In this document: positions 28,401 to 36,541 of the stretch, piece after piece
How positions within the stretch are numbered: the stretch's first letter is position 1
Layout of the letters: the number at the start of each line of letters is the position of its first letter
Assembly (NCBI RefSeq): GCF_010894455.1
Contig: NZ_JAAIXY010000012.1
Location: 186,001-250,000 of the forward strand
Source: Myxococcus eversor
GTDB taxonomy: Bacteria; Myxococcota; Myxococcia; Myxococcales; Myxococcaceae
Length of the DNA stretch: 64,000 nt
Reading direction: 5' to 3'
Position numbers and translations under genes: made by a program
The notes under the pieces: generated by a model
Told to the model about the DNA's origin: nothing
Database searches by the model: none
What the model saw: only the letters and a program-made list of their open reading frames with translations

Positions 28401-28680
28401 GGAACGTCGCGGAGCCCTTGGGGCACAGCCGTCCGCGTGACACCGGCGAGTCCGTGTCGCCCTCGATGTCGATGATGCGCTCGTCCTTGACGTAGATGTC
28501 CTGGCCGCAGCCGACGGCGCAGTAGGGACAGACGGATTTGACGACGCGGTCCGCGCGGGCCGTGCGCGACTGAAGCCCGCGGCTGCGCTCGGTCATCGCC
28601 GTCTCGCCCAGCGCGGTGAGGTCCCCGCGCAGGAGCTGCCGGAGGACGGGCCAGCGCGACAGCAGGTCGAGGACTCCCAC
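25408..28680 (-). CDS. Selenocysteine-containing formate dehydrogenase catalytic subunit
   Basis: This is a molybdopterin (bis-MGD) formate dehydrogenase of 1090 residues if the UGA at 28113-28111 is read as selenocysteine (residue 190). The context is NQARI-U-HSSTVPGLG, and family members carry Sec or Cys exactly there. The frame is continuous on both sides, so this is recoding, not a frameshift. An N-terminal 4Fe-4S motif is CPYCAVGCGQ, with RLCPKGS after it. The molybdopterin regions include GSNMAECHPVGFQWVMEAK, and a C-terminal MGD-binding domain contains LTTYRLTEHHTAGGMSRW. No twin-arginine signal is seen, which suggests a cytoplasmic active site. The GTG at 28680 is chosen for its GGGAGGT site five bases upstream. 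Confidence 0.9.
28083..28113 (-). promoter_or_regulatory. Selenocysteine UGA and bacterial SECIS hairpin
   Basis: On the minus strand the UGA (28113-28111) is followed 13 bases later by the hairpin UGCCC-GGUCU-GGGCA (28097-28083), a perfect 5-bp stem with a five-base loop. The apical GGUCU matches the SelB-binding loop of the E. coli fdhF element, and the loop lies 18 bases after the UGA, within the working range for bacterial SECIS elements. Confidence 0.88.
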
Positions 28681-28871
28681 GGTGGACCTCCCGAATCGGC
28701 GCCGCGAGGTGGCGCGGCTCACCGAGGATGGTGGAGGTCGAGGCTGCCCGACGCAGCGCTCCACGGGGGGACCGTGAGAGGGCGCCGTCGGGCTCCGGAC
28801 GATTGCCGGCGCGGGATGTCGCGTGGTGGATGGGTGGGGCGCATGGCCTCACCCTGGAGGGAGGTGTCCGC

Positions 28872-29654
28872 TCAGGGGGCGCGCGTGAGGGTGATGGGGT
28901 AGGTCCGCGTGTCGCGGCGGATGAGGAGCGTGGCGGGACTGCCCGGTGCACCCAGCTCGCGCTCACGGGCCTCTCCGGCCGTGAGCACCGTGGCCCCGTC
29001 GATGGACTTCACCACGTCTCCGGCTCGAATGGCGTCACCGTGCAGTCCGCCCGTGACACCTCGCACGAGGACTTCGTCTCCATCCATGCTGAAGAAGACG
29101 CCGAGACGCCCAGGCTCGACTCGGGGCGGCCCGAGATTCCAGTCGCCCACGTCCTTCGTCTTGCCCGCGGCCAGCTCCAGCGTCTTCTCCGCGCGCTCCG
29201 TCTTCTGGCTCCACGCGATGAGCTTGTGCGGACCGGGCGCGACGTCCTCCACGCGGAAACGGCCGTCCGCTCCCGTGGGGGGCGAGGTGAGCCCGTCCAC
29301 GTCCACGAACGCGTCGGGGAGGGGAGCGCCCGTCGCATCGACCAGTCGTCCGGAGATGACGCCTCCGGCCTCGACGACGACGTCGGCCTGGGTCGTCTTC
29401 CCCGCGACGCTTTCGGCCACCACCTTGCCGGCCCGCCCGTCCGGCAGCGTCACCGAGACGGCCACCTGGATGAGGAGAAGCTCCAGCGCTTCATGCGCGC
29501 CGTGGGGACCGCCGAAGGCTGACGGGCGTGCGAGTCCAGGGCCCACCGCTGGACAGCGGACCTGGGCCCGAGGGCGATTCTGGAAGGGAGGGCTCGTGCC
29601 TATCTCCTCCCGTTGATGCGTGAGCGCGGGCTTCCCCGCGCGGCTCGTGCTCAC
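28872..29654 (-). CDS. Carboxypeptidase-regulatory-like plus PDZ protein, probably 5' truncated
   Basis: The C-terminal 195 residues are clear. A CarboxypepD_reg-like beta-sandwich (GGVISGRLVDATGAPLPDAFVDVDG, GRFRVEDVAPGPHKLIAW) is followed by a PDZ-like domain (RGVTGGLHGDAIRAGDVVKSIDGATVL). Long myxobacterial surface proteins often carry such modules in series. The first 60 codons of the maximal frame (GTG at 29654) show no domain, no signal peptide and no ribosome-binding site, and they end 18 bases from the divergent patatin gene. A GTG at 29465 would give only the recognisable part. This looks like the 3' end of a larger gene that lost its beginning. Confidence 0.5.
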   Translation of the reverse strand: MSTSRAGKPALTHQREEIGTSPPFQNRPRAQVRCPAVGPGLARPSAFGGPHGAHEALELLLIQVAVSVTLPDGRAGKVVAESVAGKTTQADVVVEAGGVISGRLVDATGAPLPDAFVDVDGLTSPPTGADGRFRVEDVAPGPHKLIAWSQKTERAEKTLELAAGKTKDVGDWNLGPPRVEPGRLGVFFSMDGDEVLVRGVTGGLHGDAIRAGDVVKSIDGATVLTAGEARERELGAPGSPATLLIRRDTRTYPITLTRAP

Positions 29655-29672
29655 CCCCCAACGAGGTATGCC

Positions 29673-30617
29673 ATGACGGACCGTCCCGCGACGCTCGTGC
29701 TCTCAGGTGGTGGTGGCAAGGGCGCCTTCCAGGTGGGCGCCGAGAAGATCCTCCGCGAGGTGCACGGCTTCCGCTGGGAGCGCGTCTTCGGCGTGTCGGT
29801 GGGAGCGCTGAACGCCGCCGTCATCGCCCAGCACGAGTACGAGCGACTCACGAGCCTCTGGATGAACCTGCGCGAGTCGGACGTCTATCGGAAGTTCCCG
29901 TGGCTCGTCGTCGCGCTCCGGATAGGACTGCTCAACAAGCTGGGGTTCTATGACAACACGCCCCTGAGAGACCTCGTGGAGCGGAACCTCTCCGGCCGGC
30001 CCTTCGCCATTCCCGCGCACGTGGGCCGGGTGTCGCTCACCTCGGGGCAGTATGAAGTGGTGTCGAGCGACGCGAGCGACTTCACCGCGGCCGTCTGGCA
30101 GAGCGCGACGATGCCCGTCATCTGGGAGCCCATCGGTCCGCACGCCATCGTCGACGGTGGGCTGCGCAACGTCACGCCGCTCGGCGACGCGCTCGCCTAT
30201 GCACCCACGGAGATTGTCGTCATCTCCTGCTCGTCGTCCCGCATCGAGCCGATGCGCTATCCCTCCAGCATCCTGGACGTGGCCCGGCGCAGCCTCACCG
30301 ACATCACCCTCAACGAAATCCTGATGAACGACGTGGACGTGTTCGTCCGCATCAACGACATGGTGAGGCAGGCCCACGAGCAGGGCACCTCGCTCCTCGC
30401 TCCCGAGGGGAAGCCGTACGTCTATTGCCGCATCACCGTCATCGAGCCGACGGCGCCCATGGGCGACACGCTCGACTTCTCACCGGAGATGACGCGCATG
30501 CGCATGCGCCACGGCGAGGACCGCGCGCGCGCCCTCATGCGGCCCACCGGCGTGGGGCCCGGGGAGCGGGTGCCCCCGCGCATCGCGGCGCAGTTGGAGC
30601 CCGTGCTCCATTCGTGA
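29673..30617 (+). CDS. Patatin-like phospholipase
   Basis: This 314-residue lipid acyl hydrolase has a Ser/Asp dyad. The oxyanion loop is LVLSGGGGKGAFQVG, the nucleophile elbow is GVSVGALNA, and the catalytic Asp lies in AIVDGGLRNVTPL. There is no signal peptide, so it is probably cytoplasmic or membrane-associated. The ATG at 29673 is chosen because family members begin within ten residues of the glycine-rich loop; CGAGGT lies six bases upstream. Confidence 0.92.
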   Translation: MTDRPATLVLSGGGGKGAFQVGAEKILREVHGFRWERVFGVSVGALNAAVIAQHEYERLTSLWMNLRESDVYRKFPWLVVALRIGLLNKLGFYDNTPLRDLVERNLSGRPFAIPAHVGRVSLTSGQYEVVSSDASDFTAAVWQSATMPVIWEPIGPHAIVDGGLRNVTPLGDALAYAPTEIVVISCSSSRIEPMRYPSSILDVARRSLTDITLNEILMNDVDVFVRINDMVRQAHEQGTSLLAPEGKPYVYCRITVIEPTAPMGDTLDFSPEMTRMRMRHGEDRARALMRPTGVGPGERVPPRIAAQLEPVLHS

Positions 30618-30712
30618 AGAAGCGTGTCGTCGCCGTCCGGCTGTGACGAGCGGGGTGCACCTCGTTACGATGGGCTGGCGCGCCGTGCAGTCCGGGGCGC
30701 GGGAGGCACACG

Positions 30713-31519
30713 GTGGGCGAGCTTCAGCGGACGGTACAGGCGCCTCATGGCGCGGAGGACGCTTCGTCCATCGGGCGCGAGGACGCCGCGTCCATCGGGC
30801 GCATCGAGGCGCTGATTCCCCGGGTCCTGTCCGCGTCCGAAGAGGAGCGCGCACGGCTGGGCGAGGAGCTCAATGTGCTTTTGCTTCGACTTCCCTCGGA
30901 GCCTCAGCGCGAGGCGAGCGCCGCGCTGCTGCGCAGGCTCGTGGATGAACGCGCGTTGGAGGGGCTGGGCACGGAGAAGATGCCCGCGAGCATCGCCGCC
31001 ACGAAGGCCTTGCTGGACCTGGGCTATCCGAGCGCACTCGAGGTCGATCCCCAGCAACTGGACGCCCTGCGCCGCTGGGAACGCGAGCGCACCCGGGTGC
31101 CGTGGTTCCCCATCCTGATGACGCTGTTCGTGGTGGCCATCGCGCAGATCGCGGTCATCACCTTGGGGTCTCCAGGCGCTCCGCCTCACGACATGACGTC
31201 GCTTCCCCTGGATGTCCTCGCCGGAGTGGAGCCACTGCCGCCAAGCTGGTTGATTCGCTATGTGAGCTTCTTGGAGGACTCGGCCCTCACGGTGCTGGGC
31301 TATCAGTTCCTCGCGGGAGCCGCCGCGTTCCTCTTCACCGGGGCGTTCGCTCGTTGGCCCACGGGCCGGGTGCTGGCTCGCCTCACCTTTCTTCTGCTCT
31401 TCGGGCTCGGGACGCTGGTGTCCGTCCTTCAGCTCCCGGCGAGTCTCTGGATGGCCGGCGCCACGTTTCTCCCCGCCGTGGGGGCCTTCATTTCGGCCAC
31501 CCTGCTGAAATCCCGCTGA
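30713..31519 (+). CDS. Membrane protein of unknown function
   Basis: This 268-residue protein is not recognised. The N-terminal 125 residues are soluble and charged, with a helical segment (ASEEERARLGEELNVLLLRLPSEPQREASAALLRRL). They are followed by four hydrophobic segments near residues 130-150, 190-210, 215-230 and 240-265. The GTG start has GGGAGG seven bases upstream, which makes it a real gene despite the unusual codon. The soluble domain would face the cytoplasm. Confidence 0.65.
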   Translation: MGELQRTVQAPHGAEDASSIGREDAASIGRIEALIPRVLSASEEERARLGEELNVLLLRLPSEPQREASAALLRRLVDERALEGLGTEKMPASIAATKALLDLGYPSALEVDPQQLDALRRWERERTRVPWFPILMTLFVVAIAQIAVITLGSPGAPPHDMTSLPLDVLAGVEPLPPSWLIRYVSFLEDSALTVLGYQFLAGAAAFLFTGAFARWPTGRVLARLTFLLLFGLGTLVSVLQLPASLWMAGATFLPAVGAFISATLLKSR

Positions 31520-31592
31520 AAAACACCCCGGACGGCCCGGTTGTGACGTCTCTGTTGGACACAGTGTCGGAGTCCTGGAGTACAGGGGGCTC

Positions 31593-32804
31593 ATGACCTC
31601 CAACTTGATGCGGTATCTACCGCTTTCCCTTCTTCCCCTGATGTTGAGCTGTGGTGTTGCTTCCGAGGAGACCGCGCCCGCCGCCGTGATGACGACGCAG
31701 GCGCAGGCCCTCGCGACGGGCACCCCCGCGTCCACCGGCGTGCTGGCGTTCCTCAACAGCCGCTCCACGACGCTGGCGGTGTTGGACTTCGAGGTTCCGC
31801 TCAACGCGCTCACCGCGCAGGCCATCATCGCGGACCGCAACGGGCCGGATGGCGTGGAGTTCACGGCGGATGACCGGCACTACGTCTCCATCGACCAGGT
31901 GGATGCGATTCCCCAGGTGGGGCCGGCCGCTCTGGCCACGCTGGAGGGGTATGTCCGGGCGACGGGCCGCGTGGAGATGCCCCTGGACGAGCAGGTGGGC
32001 ACCTTCCACGGCGTGGCCTTCAACCTCGCCGAGGCCCGGCGCGTCGTGGCCGCCGCGAACACGGTGAGCCAGGCCGCCCTCCAGAGCACCGTGGGGCTGA
32101 GCGCGAACCAGGCGCAGGCCATCGTCGCCGCCCGTCGCATCGACCACATCGTGGAGCTGTCGCGGCTGGCGGTCATGAATGGCGCCGCGCTCCAGGCGCT
32201 CAAGAACCATGTGGCCCTGGCTCCCGACGGGGACCCGTGCACGGGTCCGGCGACGTGTCAGGCCGGCCTGTCGTGTGAGGGCCGGGCGTTCGGGGGCCCC
32301 ATCGCCTACGGCCGCTGCCGCAGCAACCTGCCCATCCCGGGTGACAGCGACAGCTGCTCCGTGATGCGTCCGTGCCAGACGGGCCTGGTGTGCTCGGGCT
32401 CCGAGTCCGGCTCGCCCGAGGGCATCTGCCGTCCGGCCTGGATGGCGGGCACCTTCACGAACTACTCGGACCTGGCGCTGCCTGGCTCGACGGCGCAGCT
32501 GGTGTCCGTGGTCGGCGTGGTGGGCCTCGCCACCGTGCCCGAGGACATCACCGTGGTGATCGATCTGCTGCACTCCTCGTCATCCAACCTCGTGCTGACG
32601 CTGGAGGACCCGGGTGGTGAGACGGCCCTCCTGTGGAACGGGCCCACCGAGGGCAGGCCTCCGTCCCGCATCCCGGTGACGCGTGGAATCCCGCGCGATG
32701 GCACCATCAACGGCAAGTGGAAGCTGCACATCTCCAACCCCGCGGGGATTGGAAGCGGCACGCTGCGAGAGTGGTCCGTGAAGCTCACCAGCCGCTGGGA
32801 CTGA
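31593..32804 (+). CDS. Lipoprotein with C-terminal proprotein-convertase P-like domain
   Basis: This 403-residue exported protein has lipobox PLMLSC with Cys20. The middle contains helix-hairpin-helix-like segments (QVDAIPQVGPAALATLEGYV, LSANQAQAIVAARRIDHIVELS). A Cys-rich stretch follows (CTGPATCQAGLSCEG, CSVMRPCQTGLVCSG), of the kind that forms disulfides. The last 115 residues resemble the P domain of proprotein convertases: DITVVIDLLHSSSSNLVLTLEDPGG, NGKWKLHISNPAGIGSGTLREWSV. No protease domain is present, so it is a binding or targeting module here. An AGGGGG site precedes the ATG. Confidence 0.75.
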   Translation: MTSNLMRYLPLSLLPLMLSCGVASEETAPAAVMTTQAQALATGTPASTGVLAFLNSRSTTLAVLDFEVPLNALTAQAIIADRNGPDGVEFTADDRHYVSIDQVDAIPQVGPAALATLEGYVRATGRVEMPLDEQVGTFHGVAFNLAEARRVVAAANTVSQAALQSTVGLSANQAQAIVAARRIDHIVELSRLAVMNGAALQALKNHVALAPDGDPCTGPATCQAGLSCEGRAFGGPIAYGRCRSNLPIPGDSDSCSVMRPCQTGLVCSGSESGSPEGICRPAWMAGTFTNYSDLALPGSTAQLVSVVGVVGLATVPEDITVVIDLLHSSSSNLVLTLEDPGGETALLWNGPTEGRPPSRIPVTRGIPRDGTINGKWKLHISNPAGIGSGTLREWSVKLTSRWD

Positions 32805-32821
32805 CGTCCGCGTCGTCGCCA

Positions 32822-32856
32822 CCGGGAGGCCGTGAAGAAGCAGCGCGGCCTCCCGG
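32822..32856. terminator. Bidirectional terminator hairpin
   Basis: A perfect 11-bp inverted repeat, CCGGGAGGCCG and CGGCCTCCCGG, with a 13-base loop sits in the 67-base gap between two convergent genes. Confidence 0.6.
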
Positions 32857-32871
32857 CCGTCGCCACGCGAC

Positions 32872-33522
32872 TCACTTGCGGACGACATGGAGGTTGAAGT
32901 CGAAGTCGCCGAACGACTGGTAGAGCCGGAGGACGAGCGGAAGCAATCCCTCCAGGCCCCGGGACGCGGTGATGTCGCCCACGTCGAGCACCCGCTTCCA
33001 GCCGAACCCCTCGGTGAGCAGCGACGTCACCTGCTTCTTCGCGCCCGCGTCATCGCCGCAGACGAAGACGTCGTGAGCCGTGGGCAGGCTCGACGGGGAG
33101 ACCATGATGCTGGCCGTCATGGTGTTGAGGGCCTTCACCACCTTCAGCTCCGGCACCGCGCGCTGGAGTTGCTCGCCTAGCGAGTCCGTGTTGGTGACGG
33201 AGAGGGTGGGGGGAAACCCCTTCGAGAAGTCGAGAGGATTGGAGACATCCACCAGCACCTTGCCGCGCAGGTTCTCCACGCCGGCGGACTTCACCGCGTC
33301 GACCGAGGCCGTGCCCAGCGTGCAGTTGAAGAGCAGCTCCGCGAAGGCCGCGGCGTCGGCGAACGTGCCCTGGGACGCGAGTGCTCCGGCCTTCCGCGTC
33401 CAGGCCACCGCCTTCTCGTGGTTCGCGGTGCGCGAGCCCATGCGCACCTCATGGCCCAGGCTCACCAGCTTGGAGCCCAGCGTCTCGCCCACCACTCCCG
33501 TGCCGAGGATTGCGATTCTCAT
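32872..33522 (-). CDS. NADPH-dependent F420 reductase-like / NAD(P)-binding protein
   Basis: This 216-residue Rossmann-fold protein begins with MRIAILGTGVVGETLGSKLVSLGHEVRMGSR, a GxGxxG dinucleotide site followed by the GSR motif that favours NADP(H). Further family features are LVDVSNPLDFSKG and VKALNTMTASIMV, as in the F420_oxidored family. Whether it uses F420 or another hydride acceptor cannot be told. It is divergent from a LysR gene with an operator-like region between them, which suggests control by that regulator. Confidence 0.85.
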   Translation of the reverse strand: MRIAILGTGVVGETLGSKLVSLGHEVRMGSRTANHEKAVAWTRKAGALASQGTFADAAAFAELLFNCTLGTASVDAVKSAGVENLRGKVLVDVSNPLDFSKGFPPTLSVTNTDSLGEQLQRAVPELKVVKALNTMTASIMVSPSSLPTAHDVFVCGDDAGAKKQVTSLLTEGFGWKRVLDVGDITASRGLEGLLPLVLRLYQSFGDFDFNLHVVRK

Positions 33523-33561
33523 GACGACCTTTCGTCCTTCGTGGATGGCGCAACCCTAACC

Positions 33562-33619
33562 GTCAACCCAGGGCGCATCGAGCACGTGGAGGTTGAACCA
33601 TCATCAACTCCAGGTTGAC
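33562..33619. promoter_or_regulatory. Operator-like TCAACC / GGTTGA cluster
   Basis: GTCAACC (33562-33568), GGTTGAACC (33591-33599) and GGTTGAC (33613-33619) repeat the same half-site in both orientations in the 100-base divergent promoter region of a LysR regulator and its neighbour. The outer two form a perfect 7-bp inverted repeat. This is the expected arrangement for LysR autoregulation. Confidence 0.5.
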
Positions 33620-33629
33620 AATGGGGCCC

Positions 33630-34532
33630 ATGGACCTGTTCGCGGGGGTGCTTCCCTTCGTGCACGTGGCGGAGGAGCGCAGCTTCCGGAAGGCGGCGGA
33701 GCGGCTCGGTGTCACCACGGCGGCGGTGAGCAAGGCGGTGCGCAAGCTGGAGGAGGACGTGGGCGCGCGGTTGCTGGAGCGCACCTCGCGGCAGGTGGCG
33801 CTGACGTCCGAGGGCGTCGCCTTCCTGGAGCGGGCCCGCGAGGCGGTGGCGCAAATGAAGGCCGCGCGGGAGACGGTGTCCCAGGCGCAGCGCGCGCCCA
33901 AGGGCCCGCTCACCGTGACGCTGCCCTACATCCTGGGGCCCGTCATCCTGCCGCCCCTGGCTCGCCTGCAGACGCGCTACCCGCAGCTCACGGTGCATGC
34001 GCGGCTGAGTGATCGCTTCAGCCGCATGGTGGACGAGAACATCGACGTCGCCCTGCGCGTGGGCGTGTTGGAGGACTCCAGCCTCGTGGCGCGGCGGCTC
34101 TTGAGCACGCGTTGGGTGACGCTGGGCTCACCCGCGTACCTGGCGCGCCATGGCACTCCCACGCGTCCGGCCGACCTGGAGCGTCATGCCTGTCTGAAGT
34201 TCGTGGATCCTCGGGGCCTCGCGCGAACGTGGATGTTCCGGCGAGAGCCCGGTGGCGCGGCCGAGTCGCTGCGGACCACTCCCGCGATGGACGTGGATCA
34301 CGGCCCCTCGCTGCTGGAGTTGGCCGCGGCGGGCGCGGGGTTGTGCCAGGTGCTCGACTTCATGCTCGATGCGCGCGTGCGGGAAGGGCGGCTGGTGGAG
34401 GTGCTCGCGGACCACGCGGCGGAAGGTCCACCGGTCCATGCGCTGTGCCTTCCGGGACGCCAGTCCGTGCCCCGCGTCCGCGCCCTGCTGCGGCTCTTGT
34501 CCGACGAGCTGCGGGCAGGTGAGCCGACGTAA
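33630..34532 (+). CDS. LysR-family transcriptional regulator
   Basis: This 300-residue regulator has the normal family length with this start. The helix-turn-helix covers FVHVAEERSFRKAAERLGVTTAAVSKAVRKLEEDVGARLLERTSR, and the effector-binding domain starts at about residue 90 (GPLTVTLPYILGPVILPPL), with LALRVG-type DVALRVGVLEDSSLVARRL inside. In-frame starts at 33621 (ATG) and 33615 (TTG) are possible but would overlap the operator-like sites. It probably represses or activates the divergent NADP-binding protein gene. Confidence 0.9.
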   Translation: MDLFAGVLPFVHVAEERSFRKAAERLGVTTAAVSKAVRKLEEDVGARLLERTSRQVALTSEGVAFLERAREAVAQMKAARETVSQAQRAPKGPLTVTLPYILGPVILPPLARLQTRYPQLTVHARLSDRFSRMVDENIDVALRVGVLEDSSLVARRLLSTRWVTLGSPAYLARHGTPTRPADLERHACLKFVDPRGLARTWMFRREPGGAAESLRTTPAMDVDHGPSLLELAAAGAGLCQVLDFMLDARVREGRLVEVLADHAAEGPPVHALCLPGRQSVPRVRALLRLLSDELRAGEPT

Positions 34533-34574
34533 CGGGGAACCTTGGATGCCTGGCGGGTGTCCGCGTCGCGGGCC

Positions 34575-35348
34575 TCACCAGGTGGCGGGAACCCCGTCCC
34601 TCTTGGGAGGCCTGGATGGCATCGCCGAGCCCGCGAGGTTGGGAACCGTTGTGTCGTCCCGCGCATCTGATTCAGGTGACGAGGGCTCCGGTTCCTCGGT
34701 GAGCTCCTTGTAGAAACGACGACCGATGATGACGCCCAGCACCAGCGAGACGACGAGACCGGCGGCGGACACCGCGGTCATCACCGTGCGCCCCTGGGCC
34801 AGCCCACTGCCGAACTGCGCGGTGAGAAAGGTTCCTGGAATGGTGCCCAACATCACGCCCGCGACAGTGGGCCAGAAGCGCGCGCCGCTCGCCGCGGCCG
34901 CCACCAGCATGACGTCGGTGGGACACAGCGGGTTGATGCACGCCATGAATGAGAAGAGGAAGTCGTGGCGCTTGGCCGCGCGCACCAGCGCCGGATATTT
35001 GCCTCCAGCCAGGCGCTTCATCGGCCGAGTCCCCAGCTTGCGTGCCAGCGCGAAGAGCAACATGGCAGACAGGAAGCTGCCCGTTAGTGAATAGAGGGTC
35101 GCTGCGAGCGTTCCGAACATCATTCCGCCCACGGCGGTCAACAACTGGCCGGGCAACAACGTCAAGGGCCGCACGGTCAGGAACGCGATGTAGGCCAGAG
35201 GCGCTGCTTTACCGAGAGGGGACAGCAGATCCGCGATGTAGCGCTGATCAATGAAGTCCGGTCCGAGCAGCCGGAGCATCAGCAGTCCACCGACGGACAC
35301 AAGCATCGGTGCCAGGACTCGGAGCCATGTCTTCGCCACCTGCGCCAC
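34575..35348 (-). CDS. TVP38/TMEM64 (VTT/DedA-type) membrane protein
   Basis: This 257-residue inner-membrane protein has about six hydrophobic segments. The family signature region is LTLLPGQLLTAVGGMMFGTLAATLYSLTGSFLSAMLLFALARKLG, followed by FMACINPLCPTDVMLVAAAASG and GTIPGTFLTAQFG. VTT proteins are linked to membrane homeostasis and lipid scrambling or transport in other organisms. The C-terminal 45 residues are polar and disordered (EEPEPSSPESDARDD). The GTG start has GGGAGG six bases upstream. Confidence 0.85.
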   Translation of the reverse strand: MAQVAKTWLRVLAPMLVSVGGLLMLRLLGPDFIDQRYIADLLSPLGKAAPLAYIAFLTVRPLTLLPGQLLTAVGGMMFGTLAATLYSLTGSFLSAMLLFALARKLGTRPMKRLAGGKYPALVRAAKRHDFLFSFMACINPLCPTDVMLVAAAASGARFWPTVAGVMLGTIPGTFLTAQFGSGLAQGRTVMTAVSAAGLVVSLVLGVIIGRRFYKELTEEPEPSSPESDARDDTTVPNLAGSAMPSRPPKRDGVPATW

Positions 35349-35662
35349 GCAAGGCCTCCCTCGGGCGCCATTGAGCGCGCGCCGCGGGCATGAAGGTGAG
35401 TGCCGGTCCGGGAATCGGCAATGCAGAGGGAATTGTTTTCAACAAGAGAGCGTCCTGCCGGGCATGCCTCCGCACGGAAAGTAAGCAGGGCGAGCTTGAG
35501 CAACCGCACGGAATCATTGGGGTTTTGGTGTGGTGGGTCAGGCGAGAACGGCTGGCGGTGTACGGAGCTTGCTTGCATCGGGGCGCTTCCGTCCCAAGGT
35601 TTCAGGCAAGGGGCATCGAGGCGCGGGATGGGGGCAGGCAGCCATAGAGAGGAGAGGGCGCA
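35349..35662. other. 314-base divergent promoter region
   Basis: No gene is supported here: short open frames on the plus strand lack ribosome-binding sites and any recognisable protein features. It must contain the promoters for the divergent TVP38 and KGG genes, but no clear -10/-35 or sigma-54 site was found by eye. Confidence 0.5.
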
Positions 35663-36133
35663 ATGTCGGACAAAGACAACAAGGGCAGCATGACGGTGGC
35701 CGAGGCGGGACGTAAGGGTGGCGAGACGGTCCGAAACGAGCGGGGTCGCGAGTTCTACGAGACCATCGGTCGCAAGGGCGGAGCCACGGTGAAGGCCGAG
35801 CGGGGTCGCTCCTTCTACGAGGAGATCGGCCGCAAGGGCGGCGAGACGGTGAAGGCCGAGCGCGGCGCGAAGTTCTACGAGGAGATCGGCAAGAAGGGGG
35901 GTGACCGAGTCAAGGCCACCCGCGGGCCGAACTTCTACGAGGAGATTGGCCGCAAGGGTGGGCAGAAGGTGAAGAAGCTCATCGAAGAGGGCAAGCGCGC
36001 GGCTCGTGCCGCGATGGAGGCCCAGGCTGGCACGGCGCCGGCGCAAGAGGGAGCGGCTCCGTCGACCCCGACGGCTCCGACGACACCGGCGGCTCCTTCC
36101 GGCGAGACGGCGGGCCCCGGCCAGAACGAGTAG
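35663..36133 (+). CDS. KGG-repeat general stress protein
   Basis: This 156-residue hydrophilic protein contains five KGG motifs in consecutive repeats of about 20 residues. The unit is approximately E(E/T)IGRKGGxTVKAERGxxFY, the Pfam KGG family known from GsiB-type stress-induced hydrophilins. The last 50 residues are a Pro/Ala/Thr-rich disordered tail. It is expected to be a soluble desiccation, osmotic or starvation protectant in the cytoplasm. A GGAGAGG site precedes the ATG. It is 37 bases upstream of the PII-like gene, which suggests shared expression with the antiporters. Confidence 0.88.
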   Translation: MSDKDNKGSMTVAEAGRKGGETVRNERGREFYETIGRKGGATVKAERGRSFYEEIGRKGGETVKAERGAKFYEEIGKKGGDRVKATRGPNFYEEIGRKGGQKVKKLIEEGKRAARAAMEAQAGTAPAQEGAAPSTPTAPTTPAAPSGETAGPGQNE

Positions 36134-36170
36134 CGTGGCGCCTGGCGCGCGGACCCGGTAAGACGGCCGC

Positions 36171-36509
36171 GTGTACCTGGTCATCACGTTCCTCGAGCAG
36201 ATGGAAGGGACCGAGCGAGCCATCCGTCGGCTCCGGGAGTTTGGCATCCCGGAGCCGCTGGTGGTCCGAGCTCGGAGCGCGGCCGCGGCGTTGTCCGCCG
36301 AGGTGCCCGTGTTCGCGGGGCTCAGAAGCCTGGCCCTGGGCGCGGACGAAGACCGCGTGTTGTTGGTGAGCATGTTGCCCGCCGTCTCCGCCGAGGAGAT
36401 GGAGCGGATGATTCAACGGGTGCAGTTGGAGATGGATGCGGACGATCCACCCATGGGCCGGCTGGTCGCCCTGCCGGTGATCGCCGCGCCGACGCACCGC
36501 CGCTCGTGA
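36171..36509 (+). CDS. Small PII-like (ferredoxin-fold) protein
   Basis: This 112-residue protein of unknown family shows the beta-alpha-beta-beta-alpha-beta order of PII-like proteins. The elements are strand YLVITFLE, helix EGTERAIRRLREFG, strand EPLVVRARS, a loop, strand EDRVLLVSML, helix SAEEMERMIQRVQLEM and strand GRLVALPV. PII-like sensors often sit beside membrane transporters and gate them in response to nucleotides. The two antiporter genes start 33 bases downstream, so a regulatory role is plausible. The fold assignment is by pattern only. The start is a GTG with no strong ribosome-binding site, and there is no other start upstream in frame. Confidence 0.6.
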   Translation: MYLVITFLEQMEGTERAIRRLREFGIPEPLVVRARSAAAALSAEVPVFAGLRSLALGADEDRVLLVSMLPAVSAEEMERMIQRVQLEMDADDPPMGRLVALPVIAAPTHRRS

Positions 36510-36541
36510 CGCGAGGGGCGGGGCCGGTGTAAGCAACCCTC

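Noticed and set aside
25852-28440. 862-codon open frame on the plus strand opposite the formate dehydrogenase gene
   Set aside because: The minus strand encodes the recognisable enzyme with all motifs; the plus-strand frame has no family features and results from high GC in third codon positions.
35390-35647. 85-codon plus-strand frame before the KGG gene
   Set aside because: No ribosome-binding site, no features, and it occupies the only room for the divergent promoters.
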